DNA of 64,000 nucleotides from an uncultured Tenacibaculum sp. Its GTDB lineage: Bacteria > Bacteroidota > Bacteroidia > Flavobacteriales > Flavobacteriaceae. The translations under genes and the position numbers were made by a program. The stretch covers positions 1 to 64,000 of the forward strand of contig NZ_CANMAX010000008.1 of the NCBI RefSeq assembly GCF_947495995.1. Direction: 5' to 3'. Under the pieces are notes generated by a model. It saw nothing but the letters and a program-made list of their open reading frames with translations. It was not told the DNA's origin and searched no databases. The number at the start of each line of letters is the position of its first letter. Position 1 is the stretch's first letter. Of the stretch, positions 26,424 to 36,701 are shown piece after piece.

Positions 26424-26455
26424 AAATTTTTGGAAATTTGCTTCAGAAGTATTAA

Positions 26456-28246
26456 TTAATATTCTTCATCTGTCAAAGTTTTCATGAATGCAATTACAGC
26501 ATTAATCTCTTTTTTGGAAAGCTTAAGATTATCGAATGGTAAAGTTTGATAATCATTAGCAATTCCCAAACCTGCTCCTCCACCTTTATTATAGAAATCC
26601 ATTACTTCCTCTAAAGTAGTATACACACCATTATGCATATAAGGAGCTGTTTTTGCTATATTTCTTACTGTGGGCGTTTTAAAGAAATGTTTACGCTCTT
26701 CAGTTTTAAAAATATTATACCTTCCTAAATCTTCAGAAAGTTTAGCATTTATAGTATCTGTAGTTTGTGGAACTCCAATAAACTCTAACTCTGTATCCTT
26801 ATAATTCGGAGGCACAGTTCCGTTAAAAACAGGAGCAAAATGACAAGTAGCACATAAAGCTTTCCCTGTAAATAAATTAAACCCTAACTTTTCTTCTTCT
26901 GTAAGTGTGTTTTCTTCTCCGCGGATATTTCTATCAAACTTTGAATTGAACTTATTTAAAGTTCTTATGTACGAAGCAATCGCGTGACGAATATTAAAAT
27001 CTAAACGCTTGCTTGCATATAAATCTTGAACTTTTTGTTTATATAAATCGTTCTTTAATACTCTAGACACAACAGAATCCATAGTCATGTTAAATTCATT
27101 GTGATTTTTAACTACACCTACAACTTGACCTTCTAGACTTCCAGCTCTAGAATCCATAAAAAAACCTCTTTGATAAGCTGCATAAGCTACTGTTGGTGTA
27201 TTTCTGGTTTGATTTCCATCAAAAGTTTTTCTTCCGTCAGTAAAAGCTAAATCTTTAACATGACAAGTAGCACAAGCCATATTATATTCTTTAGAAAGCG
27301 ATGTGTCGTTAAACAATTCTTTTCCAAAAGCTACTTTCTGATCAATTTTTGTAGTGTCGCTTAGATGATCAGAGAAATAATCCATATTAATTGCATCATC
27401 AGAAAACAAATACGTCATATCGTTAGATAATGCCATTTCAAAAGGAAATTTCACTTTCCAATCTTTTTGGATCTCAACTAATAACTTTAACTGTTTATTG
27501 ATATGATTCTTTATAAAGCTGAAACGATCAAAAGTTTCATAATCGTGTTTTAAATCTTGTTGTGCAGCTTCTATGGATTTTATGAATGCATTCATTTTTT
27601 CAGGAGTACTGAATTTAGGAGCATTCGCTTTAATAATATCTGCAATTGTTTTATACGTTAAGGCACTTTCATTTAATGATTCATTTAAAACAGGTGAATC
27701 AAATCCAGTAATTCCTGTAGTTGCTATTCTAGTAATTTGATCTCTAATTAACCAAATAATATGATAATCTTTTAGATTTAAAGCCACATTACCTTTTACT
27801 AATTTTAACCTTGCACTAGTTACATTAATAGCTCTATTTAAAGTTTCAGCATCTATTTCATCTTCATATAAGTTTTCTTCTATAACCTGAAAACCTATTG
27901 GTGTCATTATTTTAGTGTCTTTACTTTCTTCTCCTTTAACCTGAATGATATTTGGAGCATTTAATGACTTATAATTATTTCTATCTGTATATGCTAAAAT
28001 TGGTTCTAACAGCTTAAAATACTTTCTTGCAACAGCATATAATTCTTTTTGTTCTGGTAAAGATTTACCTTTCATTTGATCTAAACTTTCAAAAGATTTT
28101 GTCAAATGATTTACATATAACGTTGTTAAATCGGCAGATAGTCCTTCAACAACTTTATACTCTTTTTGTTCTTTTTTACATGCTATTGTCAAAAGCAAAA
28201 GACATACACAAAGGTATGCCTTAGCTCGACTTAATATGTCTTTCAT
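26456..28246 (-). CDS. diheme cytochrome c peroxidase lipoprotein with imelysin-like N-terminal region
   Basis: A 596-residue lipoprotein (lipobox LLTIAC, Cys23). The C-terminal part (about 280-596) is a MauG/CcpA-type diheme peroxidase with two heme-binding CXXCH sites, CATCHVKD (about residue 325) and CATCHFAP (about 460), and the KTPTVRNIAKTAPYMHNG segment of the family. The preceding about 230 residues are helical and contain MTPIGFQVIEENLY (Gly118 to Glu123), which looks like the GxHxxE motif of imelysin-type iron-related proteins with the His replaced by Gln. Peroxidase activity in the periplasm is family knowledge; an iron link is inference. It lies three bases after a PhoX-like gene and is surely co-transcribed. 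Confidence 0.85.
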   Translation of the reverse strand: MKDILSRAKAYLCVCLLLLTIACKKEQKEYKVVEGLSADLTTLYVNHLTKSFESLDQMKGKSLPEQKELYAVARKYFKLLEPILAYTDRNNYKSLNAPNIIQVKGEESKDTKIMTPIGFQVIEENLYEDEIDAETLNRAINVTSARLKLVKGNVALNLKDYHIIWLIRDQITRIATTGITGFDSPVLNESLNESALTYKTIADIIKANAPKFSTPEKMNAFIKSIEAAQQDLKHDYETFDRFSFIKNHINKQLKLLVEIQKDWKVKFPFEMALSNDMTYLFSDDAINMDYFSDHLSDTTKIDQKVAFGKELFNDTSLSKEYNMACATCHVKDLAFTDGRKTFDGNQTRNTPTVAYAAYQRGFFMDSRAGSLEGQVVGVVKNHNEFNMTMDSVVSRVLKNDLYKQKVQDLYASKRLDFNIRHAIASYIRTLNKFNSKFDRNIRGEENTLTEEEKLGFNLFTGKALCATCHFAPVFNGTVPPNYKDTELEFIGVPQTTDTINAKLSEDLGRYNIFKTEERKHFFKTPTVRNIAKTAPYMHNGVYTTLEEVMDFYNKGGGAGLGIANDYQTLPFDNLKLSKKEINAVIAFMKTLTDEEY

Positions 28247-28249
28247 ATT

Positions 28250-29773
28250 TTATCTTTCTAATCCAGTTACTACGTGTAATACAGAACCTTCTTTTCTTCT
28301 ACTTAAATCTGGGTTAGCCATTGGATCTGTAAATGAAGTTCCGTCAGCTGGTTCCCATCCGTGATTTTGAGTAATTAATAAGAATGTATTCTCTCCGTTG
28401 TTAGCTAAATCAGTAACATCGATCATACCTGTAATTTCCCACATTCTATCTGCAGCACCATATCCTTGAGCAGCAGCAGCTACTTGATCACACTCTAAAA
28501 CAACTTTTAATTCTCCAGTTGTTAAGTTATATTGGTATAATCTAGCATAGTGTAATTTATTTCCTGTTGGAGTAATTGCTGGATCTTCTTGAATATAAGC
28601 GTAGTTTTCTGTAACTAAAATGTTATCTGGAGAAAGGAATTCTTGAGCTTTTCCTCCTACTACATCACCATCTAAAACACAAGTGATTTTTCCAGCACCA
28701 GTTGGATCAGTACCATTCATTGTTACTTTGTAGATACGTCCAGAAATTGTTCCTTTACCTACTAAGTCTGGCTTATCTCTACCAGTTACAGCAAAATAAA
28801 TTTCTCTGTTGTTAGTAGCAGAACCTCTTCTCCAGTCGATATCTTCTAAACGAGAGAATCCCATAACTCCTTTAGCTTTACATTCAGCATCTAAAGCAGC
28901 GATTTCAGTTTCAACTAACTCAACGAACTCAACATCATATTCAGTTCCTTCAGCCATGTCAACTTCATAATCAACTCCAGCAGTAGTAACTCTTAATCCG
29001 TATAATTTACCAGTTGATAAATCTCCTTGATCACCAACATACATACCTAAGTGACCAGATGGCACAAAGTTATCTCCTTGATCATCTCCAATAAAAACAA
29101 CAGTTTTTCCTGGGAAAGCATCTTTATGTAATGCAACAGCGTTTTCAGTAGACCACTGCCCTAAAGCTGGTAACATGTTTGGCGTACTAGCATCTGTAGC
29201 TGGCCTGTATGGATTTGTAGCGAAAACTCCTTTTGAAGATCCTCCCCACTCACCTCCAGATAAGTATAATGGTCCGAAACCATGTTCTTCTGGAGTAATC
29301 ATAGAACCTGAACACTGAGCAGTTTCAGCAGTTGCAGCAGCATTTAAGATGTACTCACCTTTAGCTGGTTTTAAATCTTTAGTTAATGTAATTCTAGCAA
29401 TTGAATAATCTGCTTCGATATTGTTAATTAAAGTAAAAGTACCATTACCATTCTTTAATAAACCAGCACCATCTGCCATAGATCCATAAATAAAATCTGG
29501 AGCACCTGGAATTACATCTTCAGAAGATAAAATTGGTGTTACTGAAGCTGAAGCAAATTCACTTCTTAATTTTAAAAAGTTTGGAGTTATTGACTCGTTT
29601 AAGAAAGCAGTTGCGTTCTGACCATCGGCACCATCTGCACCGTCTTGACCATCCTGTCCGTTTTGACCATTTAACCCATCTACTCCGTTTTCCCCATCTT
29701 GACAAGAATAGAAGGTAGTAAAAGAAACTGTAAGTGCTAATAAAGCAGCTATACTAAGTTTGATTTTTTTCAT
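28250..29773 (-). CDS. PhoX-like (DUF839) lipoprotein with collagen-like linker
   Basis: A 507-residue lipoprotein (lipobox TTFYSC, Cys24). Right after the Cys is a collagen-like stretch of about nine Gly-X-Y triplets rich in Asp, Asn and Gln (residues about 27-53). The rest looks like a PhoX/DUF839 beta-propeller: AFPGKTVVFIGDDQ, MGFSRLEDIDWRRG, IYFAVTGRD, FLSPDNILVTENYAYIQED. PhoX enzymes are Ca2+/Fe3+-dependent phosphatases; I cannot confirm that the metal ligands are all kept. The next gene, starting three bases further on, is the diheme peroxidase, suggesting a common surface or periplasmic function. Confidence 0.68.
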   Translation of the reverse strand: MKKIKLSIAALLALTVSFTTFYSCQDGENGVDGLNGQNGQDGQDGADGADGQNATAFLNESITPNFLKLRSEFASASVTPILSSEDVIPGAPDFIYGSMADGAGLLKNGNGTFTLINNIEADYSIARITLTKDLKPAKGEYILNAAATAETAQCSGSMITPEEHGFGPLYLSGGEWGGSSKGVFATNPYRPATDASTPNMLPALGQWSTENAVALHKDAFPGKTVVFIGDDQGDNFVPSGHLGMYVGDQGDLSTGKLYGLRVTTAGVDYEVDMAEGTEYDVEFVELVETEIAALDAECKAKGVMGFSRLEDIDWRRGSATNNREIYFAVTGRDKPDLVGKGTISGRIYKVTMNGTDPTGAGKITCVLDGDVVGGKAQEFLSPDNILVTENYAYIQEDPAITPTGNKLHYARLYQYNLTTGELKVVLECDQVAAAAQGYGAADRMWEITGMIDVTDLANNGENTFLLITQNHGWEPADGTSFTDPMANPDLSRRKEGSVLHVVTGLER

Positions 29774-29957
29774 TTTAGTCCTTATTTAGTTTTGTTAATT
29801 AATATTTACCGTGCAAAACAAGGACACACATTTAAAGTTTTGGTGATGCCTATTTTAATTTCTTTTTAATAAAAAGTTACCTACATCAAGTAAACTTTAA
29901 TAATTAGATTTGTTATAAATAAGTGCATTTTACATAATTATATATAAAAATAAAGAC

Positions 29958-29980
29958 CGTTTGTTTATGAAAAACAAACG
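29958..29980 (-). terminator. terminator of dps
   Basis: CGTTTGTTT (29958-29966) / AAACAAACG (29972-29980), five-base loop, followed on the minus strand by a T-rich tract, 29 bases beyond the dps stop. Confidence 0.7.
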
Positions 29981-30008
29981 ATCTCAACAAATCTTTAATT
30001 ATTTAATA

Positions 30009-30482
30009 TCAAACGGTTAACCATGCGTTTAACATCCAAACTGTTTTTTCTTGTTCAGATATAAAATCACTCATCATTGCATTTGTTCCTTCGTCATTTG
30101 CATCGTCTGATGTTTCCAGTATGTTACGCTCAATGTTAAGTAATGCTGTTAATGAATTCACTACTAAAGCAATAGCTTTTTCATCATTACTTATACTTTT
30201 TCCTACCGGAACTGTACTATTCTTAATATAATCTTCAAACGTATGTAAAGGTTCTCCTTGTAATGTTAAAACACGTTCTGCTATTAAATCTATCTTTAAT
30301 TGAGCATCGGTATACAGTTCTTCAAACTTGGTATGCAATTCGAAAAAGTTTTTTCCTTTAATATTCCAATGCAATCCTCTTAAGTTTTGATAGTATAATT
30401 GAAAGTTAGCTAATAACTCATTTAATTCTTGTACTAACTTTTCTGATTTTGTTTTATCTAATCCTATTATTGTTTTATCCAT
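30009..30482 (-). CDS. dps: Dps family DNA-protection and iron-storage protein
   Basis: A 157-residue ferritin-like four-helix protein. The inter-subunit ferroxidase ligands of Dps are visible in LRGLHWNIKGKNFFELHTKFEELY (His39 and following His/Asp/Glu), quoted here only in part as LHWNIKG and ELHTKFEELY. Dps dodecamers oxidise Fe2+ with peroxide and store iron, shielding DNA. The C-terminus ends WMLNAWLTV as in many Bacteroidota Dps proteins. It is divergent from oxyR with a perfect palindrome (30533-30551) between them, strongly suggesting OxyR control. Confidence 0.95.
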   Translation of the reverse strand: MDKTIIGLDKTKSEKLVQELNELLANFQLYYQNLRGLHWNIKGKNFFELHTKFEELYTDAQLKIDLIAERVLTLQGEPLHTFEDYIKNSTVPVGKSISNDEKAIALVVNSLTALLNIERNILETSDDANDEGTNAMMSDFISEQEKTVWMLNAWLTV

Positions 30483-30503
30483 AATTCTTGTAAGTATTTA
30501 CCA

Positions 30504-30511
30504 CAAAATTA
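30504..30511 (-). promoter_or_regulatory. putative -7 box of dps
   Basis: TAATTTTG on the minus strand fits TAnnTTTG, 21 bases upstream of the dps start; a TTG on the minus strand at 30537-30539 is 25 bp away, rather far, and lies inside the palindrome, as would be expected for an activator-dependent promoter. Confidence 0.45.
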
Positions 30512-30532
30512 TTCGAAAATAAACTGAATCTT

Positions 30533-30551
30533 CTATCAACATAATTGATAG
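30533..30551. promoter_or_regulatory. palindromic operator between dps and oxyR
   Basis: Perfect inverted repeat CTATCAA-CATAA-TTGATAG. LysR-type regulators bind such partly palindromic sites, and this one sits between the divergent oxyR (start 30583) and dps (start 30482). Assignment to OxyR is inference. Confidence 0.6.
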
Positions 30552-30582
30552 TTTTAATATATTTATCGAAAATTATTATAGA

Positions 30583-31521
30583 ATGACTATAACACAGTTA
30601 AAATATACTTTATCTGTTGCTGAACATAAGAACTTTACAATTGCCGCTGAACATTGTTTTGTTACACAGCCAACGTTAAGTATGCAAATTCAAAAACTAG
30701 AAGAAGAGCTTGATGCTAAGATATTTAACCGTTCAAAGAAACCTATTGAACTTACACCAGTTGGACAAAAAATAGTAGAACAAGCTAAAGTTATTGTTGA
30801 TGAAAGTAATCGAATTATAGATATTGTTCATCAACAAAAAGGATATATAGGTGGTGAATTTAAATTAGGAATTATACCAACTGTAATGCCTACTTTATTA
30901 CCAATGTTCTTAAAAAACTTTACAAGAACATATCCTAAAGTTCAATTGATTATTGAAGAATTAACTACAGATGAAATTATACGCAAATTAACTGATGGTT
31001 ATATTGATGCTGCCATAGCTGCAACACCTTTAGGAAACGAAGCAATTAAAGAACGTGTTTTATATTACGAACCATTTGTAGGTTTAATTCCAAATGAACA
31101 CCGTTTATTTTCTAAATCAAAATTAGACGTTGAAGATTTAGAGCTAGAAGATGTTTTACTTTTAGAAGATGGACATTGTTTTAAAAACAGTGTGATCAAC
31201 TTATGTAAAATGAATAAAAAAGATGATGAAAAGAAGTTTCATTTAGAAAGCGGAAGTTTCGACACACTTATTAAACTTTCTAAAGACGGTTTGGGTATGA
31301 CTTTACTTCCTTATTTAAATACTTTAGACTTAAATGAAGAAGACAAAGGTTATTTAAGAGAGTTTAATACTCCGCCACCAGCAAGAGAAGTTAGTTTAAT
31401 TTATCATAAATCTCAATTGAAAATGCAATTGATTGAGGCTTTAAAAAGTAATATTGACGGAATTATAAGAGGAGCCATTGCTTTTAGCGATGTTGAAATT
31501 ATAAGTCCGATTAGAAAATAA
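30583..31521 (+). CDS. oxyR: OxyR, peroxide-sensing LysR-type regulator
   Basis: A 312-residue LysR-type regulator with N-terminal winged HTH (about 1-60; TITQLKYTLSVAEHKNFT and TQPTLSMQIQKLEEEL) and a substrate-binding-like domain. The redox pair is intact: Cys199 in EDGHCF and Cys208 in NLCKM, eight residues apart and at the same positions as in E. coli OxyR, so it should form the disulfide on peroxide exposure (established for OxyR). It diverges from dps, a classic OxyR target. Confidence 0.95.
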   Translation: MTITQLKYTLSVAEHKNFTIAAEHCFVTQPTLSMQIQKLEEELDAKIFNRSKKPIELTPVGQKIVEQAKVIVDESNRIIDIVHQQKGYIGGEFKLGIIPTVMPTLLPMFLKNFTRTYPKVQLIIEELTTDEIIRKLTDGYIDAAIAATPLGNEAIKERVLYYEPFVGLIPNEHRLFSKSKLDVEDLELEDVLLLEDGHCFKNSVINLCKMNKKDDEKKFHLESGSFDTLIKLSKDGLGMTLLPYLNTLDLNEEDKGYLREFNTPPPAREVSLIYHKSQLKMQLIEALKSNIDGIIRGAIAFSDVEIISPIRK

Positions 31522-31548
31522 AAAAGGAAGCTGAAAAGCTTCCTTTTT
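31521..31548. terminator. bidirectional terminator between oxyR and the ABC-F gene
   Basis: 12-bp stem AAAAAGGAAGCT / AGCTTCCTTTTT with a GAAA tetraloop, between convergent genes. Confidence 0.88.
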
Positions 31549-31550
31549 TA

Positions 31551-33176
<1,626 letters not shown>

Positions 33177-33196
33177 TCAATTTTTAAATTTCGATG

Positions 33197-33204
33197 CAAA
33201 AGTA
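33197..33204 (-). promoter_or_regulatory. putative -7 box of the ABC-F gene
   Basis: TACTTTTG on the minus strand, 23 bases before the start. No clear -33 TTG. Confidence 0.4.
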
Positions 33205-33353
33205 TAAAAACTCTGAACTTTTATTGCATTACTTGCTAATTATTATCGATATAAATAGTAGTTTTTTTATGAATATTAACATCGCATTAACATCAAGATT
33301 TAACTCTTATTTCTATTTTTGATCGCTGATAATTACAACTTTTCACACAAAAT

Positions 33354-34712
33354 ATGATTAAATACTTAGTACCTTTAATTTCGATTTTCTTAATTAGTTG
33401 TGCTACTTCGAAGGATGAAAAGTACACCTATTTTGGTGGTAAAATTATACATCCCAAAAGTGATTTTGTCATACTCTACAATAGTAAGATTGAAGTAATA
33501 GACTCTATAAAACTTAATAAAGACAATACATTCTCTGGTAAACTTAGTGATATTAAAAGTGGCTTATATTTATTTAGACACGGACCAGAAACTCAACACA
33601 TTTATTTAGAGCCTCAAGATAGTTTACTCATGCGTTTGAATACTTGGGCATTCGATGAATCTTTGGTATTTAGTGGTAGTAATGCTGAAAAAAATAATGC
33701 GCTAATAGAAAACTTCTTAATCAACGAAAAACAAAGAAAAGATTTTTATAAACTTAATAAACTTTCACCTGATCTTTTCTTGGAAGCTGTAGATTCATTA
33801 AAAAAACATAAAGATGAATATCTTGAAGAATTTAAAACTAGATCTACTGATATTTCAGAAAATTATATAGATGTATTAAAGATTCTTTTATACTACCCTT
33901 TATATTCTAAATTAGAAACTTATGCTATCAACAATAGATTAAAAGATCAACCTGACAGTATAAATGAAAAAAATTTTATTTCACATAGACAAAACATTAG
34001 TATCAATGGAGATTCTTTAATCTTTTTCCCTGCATACAAAAAATACGTAGACAATAATATTTATTATGACGTATATGCTAAGAATATTAAAGATGATAGT
34101 GATGAATTTACTATTTCTGTTTTAGAAACTGTTAATGATAAGATAGAAGCTGCAGATTTAAAAAACAGATTATTAAAAGAATCTATCATACGCCATTTTT
34201 ATTCAAAGAAGAGTTGTGGATTAAACAAAAAAGCATACAATCTTTTTAGAGAATTTTCTTCTAACGATTCTGACAAAGATCTTATCGCTAGATTATCATC
34301 TGATGTAAAACATATTCAAAAAAATAAACGTTTACCTCAATTTAGTATACATACACCTCAAGGCTCAATAGAAGATATAAAAGATATTATTAAAGGTAAT
34401 AATACAGTTATATACTTTAGAAATAAAGATATTTCACCTGATAATTGGGTAGCTTCTAGAATGAACTATTTAATTACTAAAAATCCAGAAATTCAATTTT
34501 TAGTAGTTAACATCGAGAATCATAAAAATGAATATATCAAGAAATTAGATATAAAACATCAATTTTACCTGAACAAAGAAAGTAATGCTCACGAGTTTCT
34601 TAGTAGCAAGTATCCTAGAATGGTTTTAGTTAATAAAAAAGGAATTGTTGTTAATGGTTTTTGTGCTTTATCTTCTAAAAAATTAGAAAAACAAATCACT
34701 GAGCTTCATTAA
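33354..34712 (+). CDS. thioredoxin-fold lipoprotein lacking the CXXC pair
   Basis: A 452-residue lipoprotein (lipobox FLISC, Cys16). The N-terminal about 100 residues look like the DUF4369-type beta domain that precedes thioredoxins in Bacteroidota (KIEVIDSIKLNKDNTFSG). Residues about 315-452 resemble a TlpA/AhpC-like thioredoxin fold (LPQFSIHTPQG, NTVIYFRNKDIS, IQFLVVNIE, YPRMVLVNKKGIVV), but the spot where CXXC belongs reads ISPDNWVAS, with no cysteine. It would not be a redox enzyme unless other Cys serve; a binding or structural role is likelier (inference). A plus-strand TATTTTTG at 33314-33321 may be its -7 box. Confidence 0.65.
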   Translation: MIKYLVPLISIFLISCATSKDEKYTYFGGKIIHPKSDFVILYNSKIEVIDSIKLNKDNTFSGKLSDIKSGLYLFRHGPETQHIYLEPQDSLLMRLNTWAFDESLVFSGSNAEKNNALIENFLINEKQRKDFYKLNKLSPDLFLEAVDSLKKHKDEYLEEFKTRSTDISENYIDVLKILLYYPLYSKLETYAINNRLKDQPDSINEKNFISHRQNISINGDSLIFFPAYKKYVDNNIYYDVYAKNIKDDSDEFTISVLETVNDKIEAADLKNRLLKESIIRHFYSKKSCGLNKKAYNLFREFSSNDSDKDLIARLSSDVKHIQKNKRLPQFSIHTPQGSIEDIKDIIKGNNTVIYFRNKDISPDNWVASRMNYLITKNPEIQFLVVNIENHKNEYIKKLDIKHQFYLNKESNAHEFLSSKYPRMVLVNKKGIVVNGFCALSSKKLEKQITELH

Positions 34713-34747
34713 TTTATCTTTATATCAGATAATTACTTTTTATTCAT

Positions 34748-34755
34748 TACTTTTG
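34748..34755 (+). promoter_or_regulatory. putative -7 box of the DEAD-box helicase gene
   Basis: TACTTTTG fits TAnnTTTG. Transcription from here would give a leader of about 70 bases that carries the competing hairpins at 34785-34826. Confidence 0.45.
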
Positions 34756-34784
34756 CCGCGTCCAAAAAATTAAATATTATTTTA

Positions 34785-34826
34785 GAATTCATGGGTAGGG
34801 CATCTGTGAATTCGTCTAAATTCACA
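34785..34826 (+). promoter_or_regulatory. competing hairpins in the helicase mRNA leader
   Basis: Three related segments lie in a row: GAATTCA (34785-34791), TGTGAATTC (34805-34813) and AATTCACA (34819-34826). The middle one can pair with the first (7 bp) or with the last (8 bp, six-base loop); the second hairpin ends two bases before the ATG and would cover the ribosome-binding region. This is what a temperature- or protein-responsive switch in front of a helicase could look like; function is inference. Confidence 0.5.
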
Positions 34827-34828
34827 TT

Positions 34829-36634
34829 ATGTCGATTACATTTTCCGATTTAGGTTTAAAAGAACCTATCAATAAGGCCTTAGTAGACTTAGGTTACGTT
34901 ACTCCAACTTTAATACAACAAAAAGCTGTTCCGCAAATTATCTCTTCAAAAGAAGATTTAAAAGCATTTGCACAAACAGGAACTGGTAAAACAGCTGCAT
35001 TTAGCTTACCAATTGTTGAACAAGCTGATGAAAACAGCAAGGTAACTCAAGCAATTATCTTATCTCCTACGCGTGAATTAGCGGTACAGATAGGAAAAAA
35101 CATAGAAGACTTTACAAAGTACATCCCTAAATTAAATGTTACTACTGTTTATGGTGGTGCTAACATTGAACAACAAATTAAGCAATTAAGAAAAGGAGTT
35201 CAAATCGTAGTTGGTACACCAGGTAGAACTGTAGATTTAATTAGAAGAAGAGCTTTAAAATTAGATAACGTTAATTGGTTAGTTTTAGATGAAGCTGACG
35301 AAATGTTAAATATGGGATTCAAAGAAGAACTTGATAAAGTTCTTGAAGCTACTCCAGACACGAAACAAACGTTACTTTTTTCTGCAACTTTCCCACGTGA
35401 AGTAGAAGCTATTGCTAGAAATTACATGCACAATCCTGTAGAAATTACTTCTGGTGAAAAAAATCAGGGTTCTGATAACGTTACACACGAATATTACAAT
35501 GTTACTGAAAAAACAAGATACGAAGCTTTAAAAAGAGTAGCTGATGTTAATCCTAACATCTACGCTATTGTATTTTGTAGAACACGTAGAGAAACACAAT
35601 TAATTGCTGATCAATTAATTCAAGACGGTTATAATGCTGATGCACTTCATGGTGATTTATCTCAGAATCAAAGAGATAGTGTTATGGAGAAATTCAGAAA
35701 GAAAAACATTCAAATGCTTGTCGCTACAGATGTAGCTGCTCGTGGTTTAGATGTAAATAACTTAACTCACGTTATTAATCATAAGTTACCAGATCAAATA
35801 GAAAACTATAACCACAGAAGTGGTAGAACTGGTAGAGCTGGTAATAAAGGGGTTTCTATAGCATTAGTGAATAGAAAAGAAAGAGGTAAATTATCTCCAA
35901 TTGAACGAATTTTAAAGAAGAAATTTGTTCAAACTCCAATACCAACTGGTAAAGAAATTTGTGAAAAGCAATTGTTCCATTTAATTGATAAAATTGAGCA
36001 ATCTGAGGTAAACTCTGCTGAAATTGATAGTTTCTTACCTAGCATTTATGAAAAATTAAGTAGTTTTTCTAGAGAAGAATTAATTCAGAAGTTTGTTTCA
36101 CTTGAATTCAATTCCTTCTTATCGTATTACGAAAACGCTCCTGATTTAAATAAAATTAATGACAGAGGTCGCGATAGAGATAGTTCTTCAGGAAGAGGAA
36201 GTAGAATGTCTAGTGATAACATGACTCGTTTCTTTATCAATCTTGGAAGAAAAGATAGATTAAACCCAGCTAAATTAATGGGATTAATTAACGAACAAGG
36301 AATTGATAAAAACGTAGAAATTGGTGCTATTGATATTTTAGATACATTCTCTTTCTTTGAGATCGATAATAACTATGAAGCATTTACATTAGAAGCCTTT
36401 GAAAAAAGTCGTCCTGAATTTAATGGTAGAAATGTAAACATCGAGATTACTAAAGAAAGAAAAGGAAGAAGAAGATCATCATCTTCAAGAAGACGAAGTG
36501 GTGGTTCTGATAGATCTTCTGGAGGTGGAAATAGAGGTTTTGGTAGAACTATAAACAAAAGTAACAACAACTCTTCTGGTCAATCATCTGAAAGAAGACG
36601 TAATAACAATCCAAGAAAAAATAGACGTAGATAA
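34829..36634 (+). CDS. deaD: DEAD-box RNA helicase (CsdA/DeaD type)
   Basis: A 601-residue RNA helicase. Motifs: Q motif, Walker A AQTGTGKT (about residue 50), PTRELA, DEAD (about 153), SAT (FSATFPRE), and HRSGRTGRAG (about 330). After the two RecA domains comes a helical dimerisation-like region, then a DbpA-type RNA-binding domain (about 470-540, TRFFINLGRKDRLNPAKLMG), then a low-complexity tail of Arg, Ser, Gly and Asn. This layout is that of DeaD/CsdA, which acts in cold-shock RNA unwinding and ribosome assembly. The leader has competing hairpins. Confidence 0.94.
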   Translation: MSITFSDLGLKEPINKALVDLGYVTPTLIQQKAVPQIISSKEDLKAFAQTGTGKTAAFSLPIVEQADENSKVTQAIILSPTRELAVQIGKNIEDFTKYIPKLNVTTVYGGANIEQQIKQLRKGVQIVVGTPGRTVDLIRRRALKLDNVNWLVLDEADEMLNMGFKEELDKVLEATPDTKQTLLFSATFPREVEAIARNYMHNPVEITSGEKNQGSDNVTHEYYNVTEKTRYEALKRVADVNPNIYAIVFCRTRRETQLIADQLIQDGYNADALHGDLSQNQRDSVMEKFRKKNIQMLVATDVAARGLDVNNLTHVINHKLPDQIENYNHRSGRTGRAGNKGVSIALVNRKERGKLSPIERILKKKFVQTPIPTGKEICEKQLFHLIDKIEQSEVNSAEIDSFLPSIYEKLSSFSREELIQKFVSLEFNSFLSYYENAPDLNKINDRGRDRDSSSGRGSRMSSDNMTRFFINLGRKDRLNPAKLMGLINEQGIDKNVEIGAIDILDTFSFFEIDNNYEAFTLEAFEKSRPEFNGRNVNIEITKERKGRRRSSSSRRRSGGSDRSSGGGNRGFGRTINKSNNNSSGQSSERRRNNNPRKNRRR

Positions 36635-36654
36635 ACTATCTACTATATAAATAT

Positions 36655-36683
36655 AAAAAAGCCGCTTTAAAAGCGGCTTTTTT
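36655..36683. terminator. bidirectional terminator after the helicase gene
   Basis: 12-bp stem AAAAAAGCCGCT (36655-36666) / AGCGGCTTTTTT (36672-36683), five-base loop, between the helicase gene and the convergent beta-barrel pseudogene. Confidence 0.88.
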
Positions 36684-36701
36684 ATATTTATATATTTTCT
36701 A

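Noticed and set aside
34791..34853. 20-codon mini-frame as an independent gene
   Set aside because: Overlaps the helicase start in another frame; I note it only as a possible control element.
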